64,000 bases of DNA, from NCBI GenBank assembly GCA_950295325.1, contig OX485806.1:49595169-49659168 (forward strand). Direction: 5' to 3'. The translations under genes were made by a program, and so were the position numbers. A model generated the notes under the pieces. The model searched no databases, was not told where the DNA came from, and saw only the letters and a program-made list of their open reading frames with translations. Below are positions 58,209 through 64,000 of this stretch, one piece after another; the stretch's first letter is position 1, and every line of letters begins with the position of its first letter. Source of the stretch: Polytrichum commune. Its lineage: Eukaryota; Streptophyta; Polytrichopsida; Polytrichales; Polytrichaceae.

Positions 58209-59365
58209 CAAAGAGGCACGGGGGGTGCACTTCATTGTCAAGTTGAACACCACGTGCGATAAAACAAAATCTATTTTTTACATAAAGAATCACCAAAATG
58301 GTTCAAAAGTTTATGGATTTTTTTTCATGAGTAGATATACATAGTATCTATTACATAGTAAAAATTGGTAACCAAATTTGATGATTTGTTTTTTTTATAA
58401 AACATACCGTTTCTAACTAGAATGACGCAACATTGAACTAAACAAATTACTACAAAAAATTAAGATGACTAAAAATTTCAAAAAAATATACAAAAGATAT
58501 TATCAATGGTTATGTGTATGTAGAAAAAATATCATAATTTTAAAAATTATCTATGGCATGTAATATAGGGTAGCAAACTTTTATCGCACGTGGTTATGAA
58601 ATGTAAGGGGGTGTGATCCCCCCGTGCAAAGAGGCAAGTACAATAATACTTAGAAAAATATTGGATTGAACCCAAAGCCTTGCCTTATGGATCTCCCATT
58701 GTTATGTACAGAAGAAAAATGGAACTTTGAGAATGATGGTTGATTATCGTGCGTTAAATAAGCAGACATCAAAAATATAAACACTTTTCCAAGAATTGAT
58801 GATTTATTTGATCAATTGGCATGTGATCAATTTTTTTGTCTTTTGATTAGCACAAGGTTATCACCAAATTTTAATTTTGGATAAAGATGCCCTACGACAA
58901 CATTTAGAACTCCGTTTGACAATTACCAATTAAAATTCTTAAGTTTTAAATTGATTAATGCACCAACAACATTTTGAAGGTGTGATGAATCAAATTCTCC
59001 ACAAGTTCCTTGCAAATTTATCTTGGTTTACCTTGATGACATATTGGTAATCTCAGAGTATGAAGAGGATCATGTCGCCCACATGAACAAAGTCCTCACA
59101 AAGTCTTCATAATTATCGATTATATGCGAAATTGTCTAAATGTCACTTTGCAAAGGACAAACTCCATTATTTGGATCATATCATGGGCAAAGATAGGACT
59201 AAAGTTGATCCGGCTAAAATAAAAACCATCATTAAATGGAGTATGCTTCATGATGTTTGGCAATTGCACTTATTTTTTGGGTTATGTAATTAATTTAGAT
59301 GTTTTATTCAAAGATATTCAACCTTTTTAGTCTTTCTTACCAATATAATTTGACATAATTCTAAG
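58209..59365 (+). pseudogene. Reverse transcriptase of gypsy-3, interrupted by MITE copy 2
   Basis: After the MITE the reading continues VQxxLRKILD..EPKALPYGSPIV, then MVDYRALNKQT (58,738), and IDDLFDQLACDQFF (58,798). The catalytic box is intact: LVYLDDILVISEYEEDHVAH (59,025-59,085). Downstream: LSKCHFAKDKLHYLDHIMGK (59,130). Several frameshifts. The block AEFQR-like region before YLDD is partly garbled. Confidence 0.75.
58217..58626. mobile_element. hAT-like MITE, copy 2, inserted in gypsy-3 RT
   Basis: A 410-bp element with ends CACGGGGGGTGCACTTCATT GTCAAGTTG.. and, on the right, reverse complement CACGGGGGGATCACACCCCC .. CCACGTGCGATAAAAG. Flanked by exact 8-bp repeats CAAAGAGG (58,209-58,216 and 58,627-58,634). 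Its interior is the reverse complement of copy 1 (30,643-31,050), sharing TATCAATGGTTATGTGTATG, ACCGTTTCTAACTAGAATGA-like and GATGATTTG phrases. Opposite orientation to copy 1, non-coding. Confidence 0.9.
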
Positions 59366-60006
59366 TATAATTGGATGGTTGAATGCCTGGAGGCATTTAA
59401 CAAAGTGAAGTATGTGCTAACACATGCTCCCGTGTTAACCATGCCCACTTTTAGTAAAAAAAATGAGGTCATTTGCAATGCCTTCATTGTTGGTATTGGT
59501 GCAATTGTTTTACCAAAATAAGGACCAAAGGCTTTTGAAAATCGTAAATTTTTCCATGTTAAAAAACATTATATCATTGGAAAGCAAGAATTTACACGGG
59601 TTGTGCACATCTTGCGCACTTGGCATTGTTATTTGGAAGGTGCAAATTACGTGATAGTAATCGACCACAATCCCTTCACCTATTTAAATTCACAACAAAT
59701 ATTGTCGAGGCATGAGCCCCGATGGTTAGAGTATTTCAAGCAAACCCTTACATACAAATGGAAATATAGGCTAGGGCGTATTAATATTGCCGATCCTTTG
59801 AGTTGTTACACTCTTGAAAACAATGCTCATAATGATGTCTTGAGCCATGATTGTTTGGGATGTAGAGATGTCAAACTAAGAGTCATACTGGCTATGAGTT
59901 GTTCTTTGCTGAGCTCTAGAGAGATGGCTACAAACATCTCTTGTAGTAAGTTTTTGCTATGTCTCAAAACAACAAAACCCAGGGAACAAAGTCTCCAGGA
60001 AGATTG
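59366..60006 (+). pseudogene. RNase H of gypsy-3
   Basis: Reads EAFNKVKYVLTHAPVLTMPT (59,390), a decayed CNAFIVGIGAIVLP core, then FTRVVHILRTWHCYLEGANY, VIVIDHNPFTYLNSQQILS and PRWLEYFKQTLTYKWKYRLG followed by NIADPLSC (59,790). This is the typical RNase H order of plant gypsy pol. The first catalytic Asp seems replaced in the CNA core. The frame at 59,603-60,006 is open for 134 codons. Confidence 0.8.
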
Positions 60007-61765
60007 AGATAGTGTCTATAAGGGTTAATGTCACATTGGATTAAGGTTCTTAATAACATCTTAGGGTTTTTCTTCCTTCATTCCTTCATTATTCCCCTTA
60101 TTTCCCACTCTTATGGTTCCTTGTGCTTTCTCCGTCAAAAGTGATTTTGTCCTATCTTTAGGGAAAGTTTCTATCACTCTATGTCTTTGACCTATTTTAG
60201 TCGTGAAGCTCAACAGCATGGCGAGTAGTCAATGGCTCATAGTCAGGACAAAGTCCGGGGTAATGTCTTTTTGTAACTGCATAGTCTTTGCTCATCATGA
60301 ATCACAATTGCGTTAATTCAACAATTTAATTTCTTCTTTAATCAACTTACAACCATCATGCAAGTGTCGCAAAACTAGTAGCCATCACCTCCACTTATCT
60401 GGTAAACCTGGCAACTCATCTCAAAAAACATCTACATTGTCAATACGCACAACAATGCACGACAAGCTAGGCGATATCCTGTGTTAAGGCTTTTAGTCCA
60501 CTGTTATTTACTAAGAATTTGCACAAGGTATAATCTTACTCTTTGGTGGTAATGTCTCCTCCTTCTTGGTAACGTCCTGGCAGCCTATAGCCTACCTGCT
60601 ACGAACCCCTCCCCTCCTTTCTCTCTCTGTTCAATGGCCCTACCCAGGCTATACTCTTACCTAGGCAACTGTCGAGTAACGTCTATCTCTGACTCTTGGC
60701 TTCCACCTTTGCTAATGGCTATGGCCACTTAATCTTTCTCTGGTAATGGCCTCGCTCTTCACAAGCTTCTCTCTGACTTCAACCTGTTGCTGACGATGTG
60801 GTCATTTCGCTAATGAACAGGCGATCGCCCCTCTCAAGCAACTTGTCTTTTCCTCACAGACTCTCAGATCACGGCGAATAGGCTCTTGCTTATCGCCAAG
60901 ACTTTTACTTCCCATTCTAGATTTTACATGACTCTATAATCTCTCAGGCGATATCCCAAGGTACACTCACTGGTATAGACACGAGGCTCTCACAACCTCA
61001 TTGGATCCACTTGCCCTTCTGACTATTCCTTATGCTCTCGGCCAATGTTCTTAGACAATGCCGAACTCTCCAGACACTACTCTTCCAGACTATCACTCAA
61101 ACTTTTCTCTTTTATCCGCTTATCGCCCGATCTATCTTTCACTTCCGACTTCGACAAAACAAACTTTACTTCTCTCTCTCAGACGTTTCTCATCAGACTA
61201 CTCGCCTGACTTACATTCAACTATCAAGTTCTTACAGATTCATGTCAACATTCCATTTCAAGACAACTTGCTCTCATGCAAACAGTTGCTACCATCATCG
61301 ACATTACATTATACACACATTGCAAGACTATTGCTCTTCAAAATATTATATTCCATATCTTAGTGTTCTCAATCACAAGACACTACACTTTCCAGTTCTG
61401 TATTTGCCTATTGCTATTCTTCTCTCGAGCATCACACTCGGATTCTGTCTAATCGCACTCAACCTCAATCACTGAGGGTTGATGCCGCTAAAGCCTATTG
61501 CTAATATTTGAGACTATGTCGGATTCTACAATTGGAAAATAGCCTGTCGTCTACCTCGGCTGTCCCCTCCTCATAGTGTCGAGAGAGAAAGACAGTCGGT
61601 TAGCCTTGTAACCACCTCTGCCACGGCGATAGCCCTTCCTTTTCACACTGGATGGTCTCCAGTGGCTAATAGCCGGATGAATTTCATCAAAATTCGAAAA
61701 TGGCCAACTTCGGCTAGGCGATAGCCAAAAAATTGGTTTTACATCTCTACAAGGGCGTGTTACAA
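60007..61765. other. Non-coding insert splitting RNase H from integrase in gypsy-3
   Basis: Composition changes here: pyrimidine-rich, higher GC than the flanking coding relics. The expected integrase zinc-binding domain is absent, so this DNA has been inserted or has replaced it. A possible LTR-like reading is TAATGTCACATTGG (60,034) to CATCTCTACA (61,753) flanked by AGGGT and AGGGC, but one target base and one terminal base differ, so I leave the type open. The motif GGCGATAxCC and its complement recur at least eight times. The 147-codon frame at 61,032-61,475 is Leu/Ser/His/Tyr-rich and looks like chance. Confidence 0.45.
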
Positions 61766-62352
61766 CCCTTAGAAATCTTTGAGAAGAAAATGGGAATGTG
61801 TAAGCATGGCCTTATTGTTGGACTTACGCCCACTAAGCAAGGGCATGATGCAATTTGGTGTGTGTCGATAAATTGAGCAAAATGGCTCATTTCATGTCAA
61901 CAACCACAACTATGACCACCAAAAATACAAAGAAAAATATTTAAGGATTATGTTTATAAGCTATATGGTATTCCGCTTAAGTTAATTAATGATAGAGATG
62001 CAAAATTTACAAGTAGATTTTGGCAAGAGTTGCACTACTTATAGGCACTCAATTGCCCATGTCTATAATTTTTTATCCTCAAACTGATGGTCAAACAAAG
62101 AGGTTAAATATAGTTTTTGAGGATATGCTTGGGCATTACGTGAGGTTTTCCCAATATGATTGGGATGAATTTTTGTTGATGGTTGAATTTGCCTACAATA
62201 ATTCGTGGCAAGTTTCCATGAATACTATGCATTCTTTGCTAAATTATGGTAAACATTTTTCAACACCTATGAATAGAAAGATCAACAAGTCTCAAATTTT
62301 AGTTGGAATATTTTTTGCTTTGGCCATGAATAATGTTATTAGCAAAACTTAA
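61766..62352 (+). pseudogene. Integrase core of gypsy-3
   Basis: Reads GLTPTKQGHDAIWC, VDKLSKMAHFMSTT in another frame, then LYGIPLKLINDRDAKFTSRF (61,960-62,020) with the second catalytic Asp, IIFYPQTDGQTKRLNIVFED (62,065-62,120), where Lys replaces the usual Glu of TERxN, and LLMVEFAYNNSWQVS (62,175). The first Asp position (SMDL in relatives) is Ala here. The zinc-binding domain is missing (see the insert upstream). Inactive. Confidence 0.8.
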
Positions 62353-62676
62353 AGATATTTGTTGGCAACCTGACAAAAATGTTTCTATCCCGTTAAATTC
62401 TACCTCATCAGGTGGTTCAGTTATGGGTTTGGGCATAATTTTGGGAAATTGTATCTAATTTGAGACGTGAAGTATTCAAAGAATATTAGGATTCAATAGC
62501 AATGAGCGACTATCACATCATGGTGTTGGACGTAAAAGCTTACTGGATATTTTGCCTAGCATGAAGATATGAAATACATCTTGGGTTGTACATCTCTTTA
62601 CATTACATCTTTGAGCAAGTTGTCCCTAATTGTTTGATGGGTTTTACTTCTATGTCATCCAATAACGCTCAAATAT

Positions 62677-62689
62677 GGAGGGGTTGGAA
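62677..62689 (+). promoter_or_regulatory. Polypurine tract of gypsy-3
   Basis: GGAGGGGTTGGAA immediately upstream of the 3' LTR start TGTTACGCGC; a purine-rich site of this kind primes plus-strand DNA synthesis. Confidence 0.6.
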
Positions 62690-63078
62690 TGTTACGCGCT
62701 AACATTGTGAACAAAACTATTATGGAGCCATAGTACCAATAGTATTATGAGCAATGCTATTGAAAAACCTTAACCATGCGTCCTGGTGTGATCCAAATCG
62801 TGGGACTTAACTAGTGGCAAAGCCATAGTACAACTAGTATTGTGAGCAAGGTTATTAAGGAGTCTTAGCCATAAGCATTGGTGTGATCCAACTAATGGGA
62901 GTTAACTAGTGGCAAAAAATTTTAATTTAGTAAAAATAACATGGGAATTAACACTTTGCATGACAAGGGGTCACGATCCTTATGGCTCTATGGTAGGGTG
63001 GTTCATACCATTAAGAATTTTTTTTCTCATGATTTTATATAGAGAGTTCTTAATTATTCATGCTAGGTTAACTTCTTA
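62690..63078 (+). repeat. 3' LTR of gypsy-3 with 95-bp internal duplication
   Basis: Starts TGTTACGCGCTAACATTGTG and repeats the 5' LTR phrases in order, ending CATGCTAGGTTAACTTCTTA. A 95-bp unit (CATAGTACxAxTAGTATT .. AACTAGTGGCAAA) occurs twice, at 62,729 and 62,824; the 5' LTR has one full copy and part of another. Confidence 0.75.
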
Positions 63079-64000
63079 TATTTTTTTTAAGGATTTCCAT
63101 CCATTTATTTCATTATGTTGTGTAAAAATTGGAAATTGTATTACAAATATTGATTGAAAGGCATGATGTTTTTCTCCACATATTGTTTTTGCATTCATGA
63201 TTGTGTTTTAAATGGTATTCAATGTGTTTTTGGTTTTTATTTTTTGGTTTTTGCTAGATGTGTTATGAATGATTGTTTTGATGTTACATTTTTCTATCCA
63301 TCTATGTCCTTCATATGATAAAATATTTAGCAACTATGTTATAGTGTTCCTCTAAACAAATCAACTCAAATGAACACCATCATGAAGTTTTTTACATGGT
63401 GCAAAAATCCCCTGCTATCATTAGGTTTGTTTATGTTAATGTTAGTTATATGTGTATAACGACATAGTGAATAGTTTGTCATGTCTTTCAATGTTCATAC
63501 ATGTCTCCAATATGTTTTTGGTGTTTTTCAGTTTTTATGCATATATCATTCAATGTTATCCAAACTCTATTTTCAATTCATTTGATACCTTTTGGTGTTT
63601 TCTAATGTCCATTATTTGAGTTTAATATTATAATTACATTCTATGATCTTTGTGCAAGTTTTTGTTGTATTATCAAGCAAAATCCAAATCCATGTAGAGT
63701 GCTCTATGAAGAGGACAAATATGAGCAACTTGTGCTAGAAATTTATTATCATACAAAAGCCAAAGCAAAAATGGCAAACAACATGTACATATATTATTGC
63801 ATTCATTGTAAATAATCACACAAGGATAAAAACACAATTTCTTACCATATGATATTCAAACTATGTAAGGTCTAAGAGAGAAAGGAGCCACTCATGATGT
63901 ATATTACTTGGGAGCCTAGTGAATATGGAGATAATGTAAAGATTGCTAAAAAATACGGGAAGGTTTTTTTGGCCTTGGATTGAGGTTTTGCTTCCCTTAC
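63079..64000. other. Intergenic, AT-rich, possible zinc-finger remnant near the end
   Basis: No gene is supported to about 63.65 kb. Near 63,680-63,860 one frame reads CRVLYEEDKYEQLVLEIYYH, then YYCIHC with an in-frame stop, then HMIFKLCKV, a C-x2-C ... H-x5-C spacing reminiscent of a BED-type finger. It is too short and broken to call as a gene. Confidence 0.3.

Larger units (their letters stand above)
55723..63078 (+). mobile_element. Ty3/gypsy retrotransposon relic with both LTRs (gypsy-3)
   Basis: 5' LTR, primer-binding site, gag with a zinc knuckle, protease, RT, RNase H, integrase, polypurine tract and 3' LTR are all recognisable in the standard order. The RT is interrupted by MITE copy 2 and the integrase by a 1.75-kb non-coding insert. 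Many stops and frameshifts. The element is distinct from gypsy-1 and gypsy-2. No confident target duplication was found because both outer ends have decayed. Confidence 0.8.

Noticed and set aside
61032-61475. A 147-codon frame with many Phe, Leu, Ser and His
   Set aside because: It lies in a pyrimidine-rich, non-coding insert. The composition follows from base skew and no motif is present.
1-64000. CRISPR arrays, bacterial operons, rRNA or tRNA genes
   Set aside because: The sequence is eukaryotic, none of the tandem arrays has a repeat-spacer structure, and no cloverleaf or rRNA segment was recognised by eye.

Overview
The window is nuclear DNA of a streptophyte plant with a large, transposon-filled genome. 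The one intact-looking gene is MED14 (a Mediator complex subunit, plant SWP type) on the minus strand at 42.8-52.4 kb, with nine GT-AG introns and plant-like motifs. The rest is decayed mobile DNA: Ty3/gypsy retrotransposons, LTR-like non-autonomous elements, hAT-like elements and MITEs, a LINE relic, and long stretches with no readable content. A degenerate DUF7869-type gene, of a kind I associate mainly with non-flowering plants, and a gypsy element carrying a cytosine methyltransferase suggest a charophyte alga, bryophyte, lycophyte or fern rather than a flowering plant. That assignment is inference.

Layout. 0.3-7.7 kb: a DUF7869-type pseudogene split by LTR-like elements A (640-1925) and B (2314-5391, itself holding element C). 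Removing the elements and one target-site copy each restores the local reading frame. 8.06-11.3 kb: a minus-strand gypsy relic (gypsy-1) lacking its RT core and carrying a triplicated RNase H segment. 11.4-13.15 kb: rearranged copies of a repeat with TGTCGC ends (E family). 13.2-29 kb: a plus-strand gypsy relic (gypsy-2) with the order gag, protease, C5-cytosine methyltransferase, RT, RNase H, integrase, PHD finger, LTR. Its RT is split by an E element, which is split by elements D and F, and F is split by a further LTR-like element G. Each level has a duplicated target site.

29-42.8 kb: AT-rich intergenic DNA with a 408-bp hAT-like MITE, a 1.3-kb element with long G/C runs at its ends and a 91-codon open frame, a 157-bp tandem array and a LINE relic. 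42.8-52.4 kb: MED14. 52.4-55.7 kb: intergenic DNA with a fold-back repeat and an E fragment. 55.7-63.1 kb: a third gypsy relic (gypsy-3) with both LTRs, a primer-binding site and a polypurine tract, interrupted by a second copy of the MITE and by a 1.75-kb non-coding insert.

The most notable system is gypsy-2. It combined a DNA methyltransferase and a PHD chromatin-reader finger in one polyprotein, so an active ancestor may have been able to write or read chromatin marks. This copy is dead (stop codons, frameshifts, replaced catalytic residues), but the architecture is clear. All calls come from reading the sequence; no database search was possible.
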